Notes: a model not told the origin generated them from the sequence alone. A DNA stretch of 64,000 bases from a virus (IMGVR_UViG_3300036715_002050:62001-126000); one strand, 5' to 3'; counted from the stretch's first letter, positions 43,652 to 51,682 are shown. Made by a program: numbers and translations.

Positions 43652-44275
43652 ATGGCCACGGTCTTGTCGAAAGAGTTTACCGCTGCACGGGAATACATGA
43701 AAGGCGCGCGGTGTTTTACCGCCATTCGTGCAATGGAGTTCGCTTCAACAATCCACACGGGTACCCGCAAAGACGGCACACCCGAATTCGGCCACCAGAT
43801 GGGGATCGCACATTACTTGCGCACGTTGGGAATGGTCAACGCCATGACCGACTACGCCTTCGCTGCCGCATTCTTCCACGACTTGGTCGAGGACTATCCC
43901 CAAGTGCAGCGCAGCCGTTTGGTCGCTGCCACCAACGATGCCGTCGTTACCATGGCCGAATGTCTGTCCAAAAACGGGCTGACCGAGTCCGAGTACATGG
44001 GGCGACTGATCGACTTTCATATGGGCGTGGGGGGGGGGTTGGATCACTTGCCCGCGCTTATCAAAGGTGCTGACCGAATCCATAACTTGTCTACGGCTAA
44101 CGGCGGGTTCAGCGCAGCCAAGATCGTGGAATACGTGGCGGAAAGCCGTGCGACCATCTTGCCTATGCTCAAGACCGTACAGCGCCGGTTCCCCGAATAC
44201 GACAACGCATTTGAAAACGAGCGGTTGACCATCAAGATGTTGTGCCGAGCATTGGCCGGTCCGGAGAAAGAATGA
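43652..44275 (+). CDS. RelA/SpoT-type HD hydrolase (MESH1-like), 207 aa
   Basis: H35 (TIHTGTRKDG), H48 region (EFGHQMGIAHYL), H76-D77 in FFHDLVEDY (74-82) and KGADRIHNL (138-146) reproduce the metal-binding pattern of RelA/SpoT HD domains (compare H.GQ.RKsG.pyi.Hp.., HDviEDt, KLADRlHNm). No synthetase, TGS or ACT domains, so a small hydrolase such as MESH1. Substrate could be (p)ppGpp or NADPH; not decidable by eye. CAAGGAGTCGCAC before the ATG. Confidence 0.85.
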   Translation: MATVLSKEFTAAREYMKGARCFTAIRAMEFASTIHTGTRKDGTPEFGHQMGIAHYLRTLGMVNAMTDYAFAAAFFHDLVEDYPQVQRSRLVAATNDAVVTMAECLSKNGLTESEYMGRLIDFHMGVGGGLDHLPALIKGADRIHNLSTANGGFSAAKIVEYVAESRATILPMLKTVQRRFPEYDNAFENERLTIKMLCRALAGPEKE

Positions 44276-44643
44276 TCTTGGATGCCGATAACGTTGTCAC
44301 GTTGAACAAGCAATCGTCGGGCGTCCACCTGATTTATCAAACGCATTACACGCGCCAAGTAAATTTCCCGGGTGGCGGGTCGATGTTATATCCGACCGCA
44401 GGAATGGTGGTGTTGGCTACCAAAAAGCCGGTGGTGCATTATGCTACTGGTCCGGGCACAGCTTGCAACACGTTTCGGACCGGTAATGTGCGAAACGTCA
44501 CCCGCATTCCAACATATGTTACGTGTCAAATATGTCAACGGTCTTCTTGTTGGCGCTTCGACAGGGGATTGGCTCATGTACTAAGTGTTTGGACACTGAG
44601 AATGCAACTATCTCAATATATGCGTCGTGAAGCCCGAAAGTGA
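44272..44643 (+). CDS. Unknown protein, 123 aa
   Basis: ATGA overlap with the HD hydrolase gene. Beta-rich first half (GMVVLATKKPVVHYATGPG), CQIC pair, basic end. Unknown. Confidence 0.75.
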   Translation: MILDADNVVTLNKQSSGVHLIYQTHYTRQVNFPGGGSMLYPTAGMVVLATKKPVVHYATGPGTACNTFRTGNVRNVTRIPTYVTCQICQRSSCWRFDRGLAHVLSVWTLRMQLSQYMRREARK

Positions 44644-44858
44644 GCAGGTTTATTCCCCACGTAAATTGCCCGGGTGACTCCATGAACCAGCCTACGATAC
44701 CGGAAATGATGACCAAGATCCGGGAATTAGAAAGAGACTTGTACAAGTGTCGGACAGAAGAAGCCCGGCGAACGACGCAATGGTGCTTGAACTTAGCCGT
44801 CAACACCTTGATCAAGCTTTACTATCGGGAAATCCCGGAACCTACAACCAAGGACTAA
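44640..44858 (+). CDS. Small helical protein, 72 aa
   Basis: GTGA overlap with the previous stop; an internal ATG at 44682 is an alternative start. Helical (MMTKIRELERDLYKCRTEEA). Unknown. Confidence 0.7.
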   Translation: MSRFIPHVNCPGDSMNQPTIPEMMTKIRELERDLYKCRTEEARRTTQWCLNLAVNTLIKLYYREIPEPTTKD

Positions 44859-44860
44859 CA

Positions 44861-45847
44861 ATGCCTACGTATGGCAAAGAAAAAGTGCGGGACATGGTGC
44901 GGTCGTTGTTGCCGTCCAAGCACCGCCGTCGAGCCCGTGTCCGTCGTGCAACTACCCACCGCGCTACGCGTCGGGCTATGCGTCAACAGGTCCACACGTT
45001 GTTGGTTGAAGAGGGGTGGGAGGACGAGGGTGGGTTTGAACCGGCTTATGCCGAAGACGACTTCGACATGTTGGTACGGGAAGACGAACTGGAAATCCAC
45101 TACATGGTCTTCGACCGTCGTCAAGGTGACAAGACGGCGCCGTTTGAACGGTGGGCACCGAAGGCCACTCGTGGCCAGCCTGACCGACGCATGGCCCAAC
45201 TACGGGGAATGGTTCCTGACAACATCATCGGCCAACACGCACTGACCCACGTGGACCATAAGCCGGAGTTTGCGACTAACTATCTCCGCAACTATTGGGA
45301 CGGCTTCGGTAGTTACGAAGAATATCTGGCACACCATCACGCGGAACGCAAGAAGAAGTTCGATAAGCTGGTGGCGCAGATGCGGTCCACCTTGTACGAG
45401 GTGATTGCCGCAGGACTCCACGGGCACTTCAACGAACACGTCCGACAAGTCCGTCCTTGCTACGGCATCCATGATATCGACGCTTACTTTGCCGCTTGCT
45501 TCAAGACCGGTTCCTTCAACCTCGTTTGTGATTACTTGGACGCTTGGATCAAAGGCGGCTACGAAGGTATCAAGGAATATGTTGGCCAGCCCCGTGACTT
45601 GCTCTGGCAACGCCCGCCTTCATGGCAAACAACTTACGGCTGGGCGGCATCCGGTTGGCACGAACCCGCCAGCTATGATTACCGCAGCGGGCGTAAACCG
45701 CGCCCGCAGTTGACCGAAGAAGAGTTCACCAAGATTTTGGCAGACAACAAACGCAAGCGCCGCGCCGAAGAAGCGGCAAAGGGGGCTCGATGTTCTTTTG
45801 ACCAGAAGACTTTGCTCGCCACGAAAAACACTACCGACGAGCGCTGA
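44861..45847 (+). CDS. Unknown protein with basic N-terminus, 328 aa
   Basis: Internal ATG chosen after CAAGGACTAACA. Very basic residues 20-42 (KHRRRARVRRATTHRATRR), an acidic segment, then an aromatic, His/Tyr/Trp-rich body (FGSYEEYLAHHHAERKKKF; GYEGIKEYVGQP). One of the larger unknowns here; no family recognised. Confidence 0.78.
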   Translation: MPTYGKEKVRDMVRSLLPSKHRRRARVRRATTHRATRRAMRQQVHTLLVEEGWEDEGGFEPAYAEDDFDMLVREDELEIHYMVFDRRQGDKTAPFERWAPKATRGQPDRRMAQLRGMVPDNIIGQHALTHVDHKPEFATNYLRNYWDGFGSYEEYLAHHHAERKKKFDKLVAQMRSTLYEVIAAGLHGHFNEHVRQVRPCYGIHDIDAYFAACFKTGSFNLVCDYLDAWIKGGYEGIKEYVGQPRDLLWQRPPSWQTTYGWAASGWHEPASYDYRSGRKPRPQLTEEEFTKILADNKRKRRAEEAAKGARCSFDQKTLLATKNTTDER

Positions 45848-46128
45848 TGGGATTGTTGCGCGGCGAAAAAATCCCCACCCGCACCGAGTACATAGGGCTG
45901 TGTTGGAAAAACCAAGTTTTGTGTGGTGATTGCCCAGGTTACATGTTTTGTCAACTTGCTGATAATCCACCACGCATAAGCGAAACCCATTTTCGTTACT
46001 TCGGTACCGGGGAACTAGAACTGCGGGGCGTTGGTTGGGATGAAGAAAACTTTTTCCATGAACTCTTTTGGGCACGCACTTACTGGTGCCCTAGCTGTTT
46101 AGCTATCTTAAAAAGGATTAACAAATGA
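45847..46128 (+). CDS. Cys-containing protein, 93 aa
   Basis: ATG overlaps the previous TGA by one base. CGDC (26-29), C35 and CPSC near the end suggest a zinc fold. Unknown. Confidence 0.75.
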   Translation: MGLLRGEKIPTRTEYIGLCWKNQVLCGDCPGYMFCQLADNPPRISETHFRYFGTGELELRGVGWDEENFFHELFWARTYWCPSCLAILKRINK

Positions 46129-46376
46129 CCGGCATCAAGTTTAACGAGTTCGAACGCGGCGCGATTTTGCACACCCAACACGGCACCCACGCAATCGGGG
46201 TGCTGTTGGCCTTGATTTGGGTACACTTTCTGGGCATTGCTCCGGTCGCCATCTTTTATGGCTTGAACTTAGTGGGACATTTGGTGCAGCACATTTGGCT
46301 GTCACAACAAGATGTTGACGGCGACGGCGATGCTGCGGTAGTGTCCTTGTACCATGGCGATGACCAAGATGACTGA
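46125..46376 (+). CDS. Membrane protein, 83 aa
   Basis: ATGA overlap. Two hydrophobic segments (AIGVLLALIWVHFLGIAPVA; IFYGLNLVGHLVQHIWL) then an acidic Asp-rich tail (DVDGDGDAA). Unknown. Confidence 0.75.
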   Translation: MTGIKFNEFERGAILHTQHGTHAIGVLLALIWVHFLGIAPVAIFYGLNLVGHLVQHIWLSQQDVDGDGDAAVVSLYHGDDQDD

Positions 46377-46614
46377 GCGTAAGAAGTGGTACAGCCCCCG
46401 GCGCTTCCCGACGTGCGGTCGGGACGATTGTGATGTGGAGTGCTGCTGTGGGGCCGCATTTGCCTGTGGTGACGCTGGACGAGCCCGCCCCAAGCGTTGG
46501 ACCGGGGCGACGCTGGCAACGCTACTAGCTCCCGTACGGACAACCACCAACGCCCGGCTGGAGGCCGAACGCGCCCGCGCCGCCGCGCTTGACTCCGCCG
46601 CCGACTTCCGCTAA
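46354..46614 (+). CDS. Cys-rich small protein, 86 aa
   Basis: Overlaps the preceding gene; ATGs at 46354, 46360 and 46369 are all possible starts. CGRDDCDVECCCGAAFACG (about 21-39) is a dense Cys cluster. Ala/Arg-rich C-terminus. The following promoter overlaps its end. Confidence 0.65.
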   Translation: MAMTKMTERKKWYSPRRFPTCGRDDCDVECCCGAAFACGDAGRARPKRWTGATLATLLAPVRTTTNARLEAERARAAALDSAADFR

Positions 46615-46617
46615 GGT
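46589..46617 (+). promoter_or_regulatory. Sigma70-like promoter
   Basis: TTGACT, 17-nt spacer, TAAGGT, then CTTTTTCGTTG. Confidence 0.72.
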
Positions 46618-46652
46618 CTTTTTCGTTGACGCACACAAACCCGGAGTACCAC

Positions 46653-46826
46653 ATGACCGAACCCACGACCACCTACGTTTTCCAGTGCTCTTGCTCACAG
46701 TGCGGTGACGAAGAAACTCCTTACCCAACCTTCCCTATCCAATCCGTATCCGTCCTTCAAGCTCGGGAAGTAGCGCTGTTGATCTGCAGCAAGCCCGTCA
46801 TGTTTGTTCCCCACAACCCGTCGTAA
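46653..46826 (+). CDS. Small CSCSQC protein, 57 aa
   Basis: CCCGGAGTACCAC before the ATG. CSCSQC at 12-17 and another Cys later. Unknown. Confidence 0.7.
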   Translation: MTEPTTTYVFQCSCSQCGDEETPYPTFPIQSVSVLQAREVALLICSKPVMFVPHNPS

Positions 46827-46856
46827 CGTATCCAACAAAGGATTTAACCATGTCTA

Positions 46857-46948
46857 CCGACAACGCCGCCACAGCAGCATGATCGCCAAAGGAGACAAGA
46901 ACAGCGTGAGCAAGGAGGTAACGAGGGCGACTGTGGCGGCGTTGTCGG
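46857..46948 (+). promoter_or_regulatory. 18-bp inverted repeat enclosing ribosome-binding-like sites
   Basis: Arms 46857-46874 and 46931-46948 are perfect complements over 18 bp (CCGACAACGCCGCCACAG and complement). The 56-nt loop contains AAAGGAG and AAGGAGGT. A 10-codon frame (MSTDNAATAA) with a good site starts just inside the left arm, and a 29-codon frame follows. Confidence 0.55.
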
Positions 46949-47041
46949 TCCCGGCTTGTTCGCTTTGAAGACCATCACCTATTGGGATGCCTTCTTGCTG
47001 CGCTGGCTATGCGCAGAATTGTTCCGGTCCAAGAGTTCTTA

Positions 47042-47668
47042 ATGAAAGAATACCCTAGTATCCCCCGTGGCTTCGTCGGTTTTCCAGGCGAGGCCTATGT
47101 TTTCGATAAGTTAGATGGCTCCAACTTGCGCTTCGAATGGTCGCGCAAACAAAAGTGGCACAAGTATGGGACCCGGCACGCAATGTTAGGCGTGGACGAT
47201 CCGATCTTGGGAGGAGCTATCCCTCTGTTCCACGCGACGCTGGCTGAACCACTAGAAAAGCTAGCACGCGACCAGCGTTGGGATTCTTTGACGGTCTTTT
47301 GTGAATACTATGGTCCCAATTCCTTTGCTGGGTGGCACGATCCCGCAGACGCCGGGTGCATGAAGTTGGCCTTGTTTGATTTGTCTCCTTTGCGGATAGG
47401 GATTGTGGGTCCAAAAGATTTCTTGGACTACACTGAAGAACTGTCTGTCCACACGCCCGCATTTTTGGGGCGCTACAATTGGACCCGGGGGTTTGTAGAT
47501 AAGGTTTGGGCCAACGAAATTCCGGGTATAACGTTTGAAGGTGTCATCGGCAAACACAAATCCGGGAAGCACGACGGAGTTATGGCGAAAGCTAAAACCA
47601 AAATGTGGATTGACAAGATCCATGCTACAAAAACCACTGAAGAAGCAGAAAAACTGATTAATTCATAA
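47042..47668 (+). CDS. RNA ligase (T4 Rnl2-like), 208 aa
   Basis: Nucleotidyltransferase motif I FDKLDGSNLRFEW (K23 is the adenylated Lys, DG 25-26), motif IIIa-like TVFCEYYGPNSF, motif IV TFEGVIGKH and motif V KAKTKMW are all present. The protein is short, lacking a large C-terminal domain. It would seal broken RNA ends; with the tRNA array and receiver gene this suggests tRNA repair. ATG at 47042 preferred; 47009 (ATG) and 46982 (TTG) are longer options. Confidence 0.88.
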   Translation: MKEYPSIPRGFVGFPGEAYVFDKLDGSNLRFEWSRKQKWHKYGTRHAMLGVDDPILGGAIPLFHATLAEPLEKLARDQRWDSLTVFCEYYGPNSFAGWHDPADAGCMKLALFDLSPLRIGIVGPKDFLDYTEELSVHTPAFLGRYNWTRGFVDKVWANEIPGITFEGVIGKHKSGKHDGVMAKAKTKMWIDKIHATKTTEEAEKLINS

Positions 47669-47684
47669 CTTAACGGAGTAACAA

Positions 47685-48101
47685 ATGGGCTGCGACATTC
47701 ATATGTGGGTAGAAGTTCTTCAACCAGACGGCAAGTGGGACACCGTAAGTCGTCCCAGTACCGAAAAGAACTTGTTGGGGATGGCGTGGGGTTGGGCGGA
47801 CTATCGTTCCTACGATACTTTTGCCTTCTTAGCGGACGTGCGTAATGGTTACGGTACCAACGACCGTTGCGTACCGCTGGCCCGAGCGCGGGGATGGCCG
47901 GATGATGTGTCCGCCGAACCACTGCAAAAATCGGACGACTATGGTGACGATGGTCACAGTCATTCTTGGTTTACCCTCCGAGAGCTTTTGGAATCCGGAC
48001 GGCTACAAAACTTTGTGTCGTTGCAAGATGACGTACTGCTAGCTGCTGGGCTGCACCCTAATCCGGGATGTGTGCGGATGGTTTTCTTCTTCGACAACTA
48101 A
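47685..48101 (+). CDS. MGCDIH-family phage protein, 138 aa
   Basis: ACGGAGTAACAA before the ATG. The N-terminus MGCDIHMWVEV, with RSYDTFAFLADVRNG and HSHSWFTLRELLE, is typical of a widespread phage/bacterial family of unknown function. Confidence 0.82.
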   Translation: MGCDIHMWVEVLQPDGKWDTVSRPSTEKNLLGMAWGWADYRSYDTFAFLADVRNGYGTNDRCVPLARARGWPDDVSAEPLQKSDDYGDDGHSHSWFTLRELLESGRLQNFVSLQDDVLLAAGLHPNPGCVRMVFFFDN

Positions 48102-48105
48102 AAAC

Positions 48106-48237
48106 ATGATAATGGAAACGTTGACGTGTTGGTTCGTCGGACACAAGTGGATGCAAATGGTCTGGGGCAAGCCCAATGGTTCTTGGGCTGCCTTTCAATG
48201 TGCCCGGTGTGACCGGATCGAGTTGCGTCGGGTGTAA
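48106..48237 (+). CDS. Small DUF1660-like zinc protein, 43 aa
   Basis: CWFVGHKW (8-15) and CARCDR (32-37) match the 'C...GHkW ... C.RCg' pattern of short prophage proteins (DUF1660-like). Ribosome site weak. Confidence 0.6.
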   Translation: MIMETLTCWFVGHKWMQMVWGKPNGSWAAFQCARCDRIELRRV

Positions 48238-48239
48238 CG

Positions 48240-48268
48240 TTGACACCAGGTCGGAGGTGTGGCACAGT
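48240..48268 (+). promoter_or_regulatory. Sigma70-like promoter
   Basis: TTGACA, 17-nt spacer, CACAGT; the leader shares CTGTGGATGGTTGGTCTT and CCAAGGAG with the HD-hydrolase gene's leader. Confidence 0.68.
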
Positions 48269-48303
48269 GCTGTGGATGGTTGGTCTTGCCCAAGGAGCAC
48301 CCC

Positions 48304-48800
48304 GTGCGAATTCTTTTTCTCGATGATGACGATATTCGGGCCGCTGCAGCCCGGCAGTGGGCAGCCCGCTGCGGCCACGAACTCCAGTGGGTGGCCGCGG
48401 TCGCGGACTTTGCCGAAGCGTTTGACCTGGCCAAGTTCGATCTGATCTGTTTGGACCATGACCTGAATGACTTCCCCGAGTTTCATTCGTCCACCGAACC
48501 CGGCATGTACGGCAACGTGGAACTCAATGGCACCCATGCCGCACGTCACATGATGGAAGTGCTGTTGGATACCATCGACGCCACGACAGCGCCCGACGCA
48601 AAGCAAGTCCCCGTCACCCCGCCGTCATTATCCATTCCATGAACCGGGGCGGCGCTTTGAACATCTTTTCGATCTTGACCAACCGCACCCAACCTTTTTC
48701 CGATACCGTCGTCCTCTTTTCGTTCGACAAACTCCAAGGCATCGGTGACGCTCCAACTTGTGGCGACCCGTTTTTTACCGTAGTTAACGACAACCTTTAA
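48304..48800 (+). pseudogene. Cyclic-phosphate-processing receiver-domain gene with a frameshift
   Basis: GTG start after CCAAGGAGCACCCC. MRILFLDDDDIR (D7-D10) and FDLICLDHDLND (D51-H52-D53) match the cPP-receiver family linked to RNA repair. The frame stops at 48642, but the family's C-terminal AVIIHSMNRGGALNIF lies in another frame from 48621 to 48800. The switch falls in a CCCC run at about 48617-48620; one extra C restores a 165-codon gene. Either a sequencing indel, a real mutation or programmed shifting. Confidence 0.78.
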
Positions 48801-48815
48801 CCCCCAAGGTGCCTT

Positions 48816-49019
48816 ATGAAAAGCACGACGCCAATTACCTTCCAAGTTTTCTACACTATTATAGGTATCGGAATCTACTATGAAATCGTCCACCCTTGTA
48901 TCCGATACGAATTTGTACAAACTGAAGTCGACATTTGCCAATCACATTTTAGCGACGGCATGTGCGCTTCTAGAATCACGACCATCATGCCGGTCAAGAC
49001 CTGCATGGAACGCCGCTGA
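48816..49019 (+). CDS. Unknown protein, 67 aa
   Basis: CAAGGTGCCTT before the ATG. MKSTTPITFQVFYTIIGIGI start, several Cys. An antisense frame (48546-48941) is also protein-like, so strand is not fully certain. Confidence 0.5.
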   Translation: MKSTTPITFQVFYTIIGIGIYYEIVHPCIRYEFVQTEVDICQSHFSDGMCASRITTIMPVKTCMERR

Positions 49020-49024
49020 CCCAG

Positions 49025-49053
49025 TTGACTCTTACAGCCACCCGTGCTACACT
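49025..49053 (+). promoter_or_regulatory. Sigma70-like promoter
   Basis: TTGACT, 17-nt spacer, TACACT, then GTTTTTCGTTG. Confidence 0.75.
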
Positions 49054-49129
49054 GTTTTTCGTTGATGCAGTTAATGCAGTCCAACCGGGCTAACGCCCAA
49101 CACCGTGCGCAAGCACACCGGAACAACAA

Positions 49130-49600
49130 ATGTCTACCATCAAGAAGTTCGCTAAGTCCACCAAGTTTGCCACCAAGTCCACCAAGAAGTTTGACGAGGA
49201 CCAGTCGTTTGCTGCTGTTGCAGACATCAACCATAACCGCTTTGCCGTACGCGTAGTGGGCAAGTCCGAGTTACACGGCTCCACGCTGGTGGGCAAGTTT
49301 GCTACCGAGTCCGCCGCCGAGCGCTTTTCAGAGATCAAGGCGCTGGAGCTATCCCGCAAGTCACGTTTGTCACACGACGAGCGCTTCTTGCTGGCGGACG
49401 TGCATGTCGTGGTTGTCGACACCACCCGCAACGTGGATAAGGGCGGGGAAGTTTTGTCGTTCACCACCCCATACGCCGAAGCCGACAAGGAGTGCCGCAC
49501 GGCAGAACTGCCCACGCACATGAACCACCCCATGCCTTACCCCAACGTCGATGAGTCCCGCAGCATTCCCGTGGACTTCTTGGACGCCGAGGAAGAGTAA
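49130..49600 (+). CDS. Unknown protein, 156 aa
   Basis: CCGGAACAACAA before the ATG. Basic N-terminus with repeated STK/FATK units, a beta-like middle (HNRFAVRVVGKSEL) and an acidic end. Unknown. Confidence 0.8.
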   Translation: MSTIKKFAKSTKFATKSTKKFDEDQSFAAVADINHNRFAVRVVGKSELHGSTLVGKFATESAAERFSEIKALELSRKSRLSHDERFLLADVHVVVVDTTRNVDKGGEVLSFTTPYAEADKECRTAELPTHMNHPMPYPNVDESRSIPVDFLDAEEE

Positions 49601-49836
49601 TGGGTATCGTTTGTTGGGCAGTCGGGCACCGCTGGGATATTGACACCTTGTCCTTGGTGTTGCAACCTATAAACATCGTTGACCAATTGCAAGACACACC
49701 CGTCGATACAGACTTGGTTCAAAAATGTTTTATATCTTGTGCCCGGTGCGCAGAATTTTGCACATGGACTGCCACAACCAGAATCAAAATTAACATAACG
49801 TGTAGCAAGCTACCCAAGGAGAGTAAAGATGGCTGA
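49600..49836 (+). CDS. DUF1660-like Cys protein, 78 aa
   Basis: TAATG overlap. CWAVGHRWD (5-13) and CARC/C further on resemble the 43-aa DUF1660-like protein at 48106. Unknown role. Confidence 0.65.
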   Translation: MGIVCWAVGHRWDIDTLSLVLQPINIVDQLQDTPVDTDLVQKCFISCARCAEFCTWTATTRIKINITCSKLPKESKDG

Positions 49837-50110
49837 CGTAAAGCATACCGTACACTCTGTAGAAGCGTTCGGTAACGAAGAGACTGGATTTGATATTACT
49901 CAAGTACATGGGTCCAAGGGCACCGTGGATATTGACGGGCTGACCGACGACGAAATCTTGGTGGAGTTGTCCAAGAAAGAATTGCTGTTTGGACACCCCA
50001 AGTGCTATGTCATCCAGCATACCGAACGTGGTATGGAAGTGTTGGATTGCTTGACGGGTGAGCCGGAAAGTTTGATTGTTGCTTCGGAGCCCGGCGACAC
50101 ACATCATTGA
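49829..50110 (+). CDS. Unknown protein, 93 aa
   Basis: CAAGGAGAGTAAAG before the ATG. Acidic alpha/beta protein (GLTDDEILVELSKKELLFG). Followed by a strong terminator. Confidence 0.8.
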   Translation: MADVKHTVHSVEAFGNEETGFDITQVHGSKGTVDIDGLTDDEILVELSKKELLFGHPKCYVIQHTERGMEVLDCLTGEPESLIVASEPGDTHH

Positions 50111-50122
50111 GCATAGTTAACC

Positions 50123-50150
50123 AGCCCGGGGCATCCGCCCCGGGCTTTTT
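50123..50150 (+). terminator. Rho-independent terminator
   Basis: AGCCCGGGGC pairs with GCCCCGGGCT (10 bp, 4-nt loop), then TTTTT. Confidence 0.92.
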
Positions 50151-50162
50151 ATTGGACGGACC

Positions 50163-50357
50163 ATGAGCGATTTTGCCAACAAACATTTCAACGATAAAGA
50201 AACACGCTGCGGGATTTGTCGCCACTACAAAGGTGCTCCCGACGTGTGCAAGGCATGCACCCACTTGCGTGATTTGCTGGGGCCAGAAGAATTCAAGCAC
50301 TTGTTGCTGCTCATGCGATCAATCGCACACGAATCTTCACGTACAAAGAGGTGTTAG
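50163..50357 (+). CDS. Small zinc protein, 64 aa
   Basis: CGIC (16-19) and CKAC (29-32) in a compact zinc knuckle, then a Leu-rich helix. Starts soon after the terminator. Confidence 0.72.
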   Translation: MSDFANKHFNDKETRCGICRHYKGAPDVCKACTHLRDLLGPEEFKHLLLLMRSIAHESSRTKRC

Positions 50358-50359
50358 CT

Positions 50360-50722
50360 ATGCCCCTGATCAAAGACCACACGATTCCGCGTACGGACGC
50401 GACCCCGATGTATGTGTTGGAAATGTTCAACGACCAAACGTCGCCCAACGAATACGTGATCTACGTGTCTGAGTGCAGCGTGTGGGGAAGTAAAACCCAC
50501 TTGGAATCCGTGCATTGCTACAATGCCACCGAGCGGGACTACTTGTGGGACAAGATGATCGCCAAGTATAGTTCGGTAGTGCCCGAGCCCGAAAAAAGTT
50601 ACAAGTTGGTGTGGAACTATTGTGACCAATCCGAGCCCGGAGTATTCCCTACACGAAAAGGGCGGGCGTACACAGAAGTCGTAGAATCAACAGACCCACG
50701 ACCCGCTGTAAAGATGGTGTAA
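50360..50722 (+). CDS. Unknown protein, 120 aa
   Basis: AAAGAGGTGTTAGCT before the ATG. Alpha/beta with aromatic residues (SYKLVWNYCDQSEPG). Unknown. Confidence 0.78.
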   Translation: MPLIKDHTIPRTDATPMYVLEMFNDQTSPNEYVIYVSECSVWGSKTHLESVHCYNATERDYLWDKMIAKYSSVVPEPEKSYKLVWNYCDQSEPGVFPTRKGRAYTEVVESTDPRPAVKMV

Positions 50723-50753
50723 GTGACTGCCACACAACCAAAGGATAAACACA

Positions 50754-51170
50754 ATGGAACTAAAAGACTTGGAAAACTTGTCGGGTGAAGAGTTGCAACG
50801 GGTGCTGGGGGTGTTGGCTCGTGGCAAGTATGAACTGGTGCGATGTGTGGATGCGGATTCGCCCGACACGATTGCCCGCATGATTTTCAGTGCTTTGTTG
50901 GGTACAGAATACGCCGAACAAAAGACCCCGACGTTGTACAAGTGCCGCGCGACGTTTGCGGGCTTTGACGCACAAACCAACCAGCCCCGTTCCGTCGTAG
51001 AAGAACTGCCGGACCAACTGACGCTGGGCGATTGGCTGTGCGAGCTAGCCCGATGGCAGGCTCGCTACGTCACCGTGGATGGCGTGGTAACGCCGATGGA
51101 CGCCATGGTGACAGACCAGTCGCCCCGCCCCCACATCTACGCCCAGTCGGCTCCACCGGGCGCTAATTGA
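50754..51170 (+). CDS. Unknown protein, 138 aa
   Basis: AAAGGATAAACACA before the ATG. Helical N-terminus (LENLSGEELQRVLGVLARGK), then mixed. Unknown. Confidence 0.8.
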   Translation: MELKDLENLSGEELQRVLGVLARGKYELVRCVDADSPDTIARMIFSALLGTEYAEQKTPTLYKCRATFAGFDAQTNQPRSVVEELPDQLTLGDWLCELARWQARYVTVDGVVTPMDAMVTDQSPRPHIYAQSAPPGAN

Positions 51171-51193
51171 CCGGCGGTGGGGAACCCCACCCC

Positions 51194-51222
51194 TTGACTC
51201 CCACCCCACAACGTGACACAGT
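51194..51222 (+). promoter_or_regulatory. Sigma70-like promoter
   Basis: TTGACT, 17-nt spacer, CACAGT. A CCTCTTGG/CCAAGAGG hairpin follows at 51224-51248. Confidence 0.6.
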
Positions 51223-51274
51223 GCCTCTTGGGTCCACCGACCAAGAGGTTTTGTCGTTACTACCGGGATACCAC

Positions 51275-51682
51275 ATGCTCGCTCAAGCTATTGCCGAAGC
51301 CATCCGCGCCGCTTCCAAGTCCACCCACTCCACCTTCTTTCACGGGTGCGCCGTCGTTGAAGCCAACACCGTTGTGGCTGTGGGCCACAACATCGCCTTC
51401 GGTGAGCACGCAGAGGTCAACGCTATCTCCCGCATCCACCCCGCCTATCGCAAGGGCAAGACCTTGTACGTTGCTCGTGTTACCAAGGGGGGCAAGTTGG
51501 CCTCGTCTCGTCCCTGTTCTGCATGCCAATCTTCCTTGTACCACTTGTGCGGCATCCGCCGCGTCTATTTTTCGCAATCGGACGGCTCGTGGGGTTTCGT
51601 TAAGTTGAACGGGATCTACCAGCCCGGTGAAGACTGGCCGGGCGAGGTGTTGGACGTAATGGGGATCAAAAACGGGAACTAA
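51275..51682 (+). CDS. Cytidine/deoxycytidylate-deaminase-like protein, 135 aa
   Basis: Zinc-site motifs HAEVNAI (H45, E47) and PCSACQ (C81, C84) are those of the cytidine deaminase superfamily, and the preceding GHNIAFGEH fits. Length suits cytidine deaminase or a small dCMP-deaminase-like enzyme. Substrate not certain. Internal ATG chosen downstream of its promoter; longer in-frame starts exist. Confidence 0.88.
   Translation: MLAQAIAEAIRAASKSTHSTFFHGCAVVEANTVVAVGHNIAFGEHAEVNAISRIHPAYRKGKTLYVARVTKGGKLASSRPCSACQSSLYHLCGIRRVYFSQSDGSWGFVKLNGIYQPGEDWPGEVLDVMGIKNGN

Noticed and set aside
48546-48941. Antisense 131-codon frame over the receiver gene end
   Set aside because: Protein-like in parts, but the sense strand carries the family motif IIHSMNRGGA and neighbours are all plus strand; no ribosome site.
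51167-51274. Longer N-terminus of the deaminase-like gene
   Set aside because: The in-frame extension runs through the promoter and leader hairpin, is Pro/Thr-rich and precedes the conserved deaminase fold.
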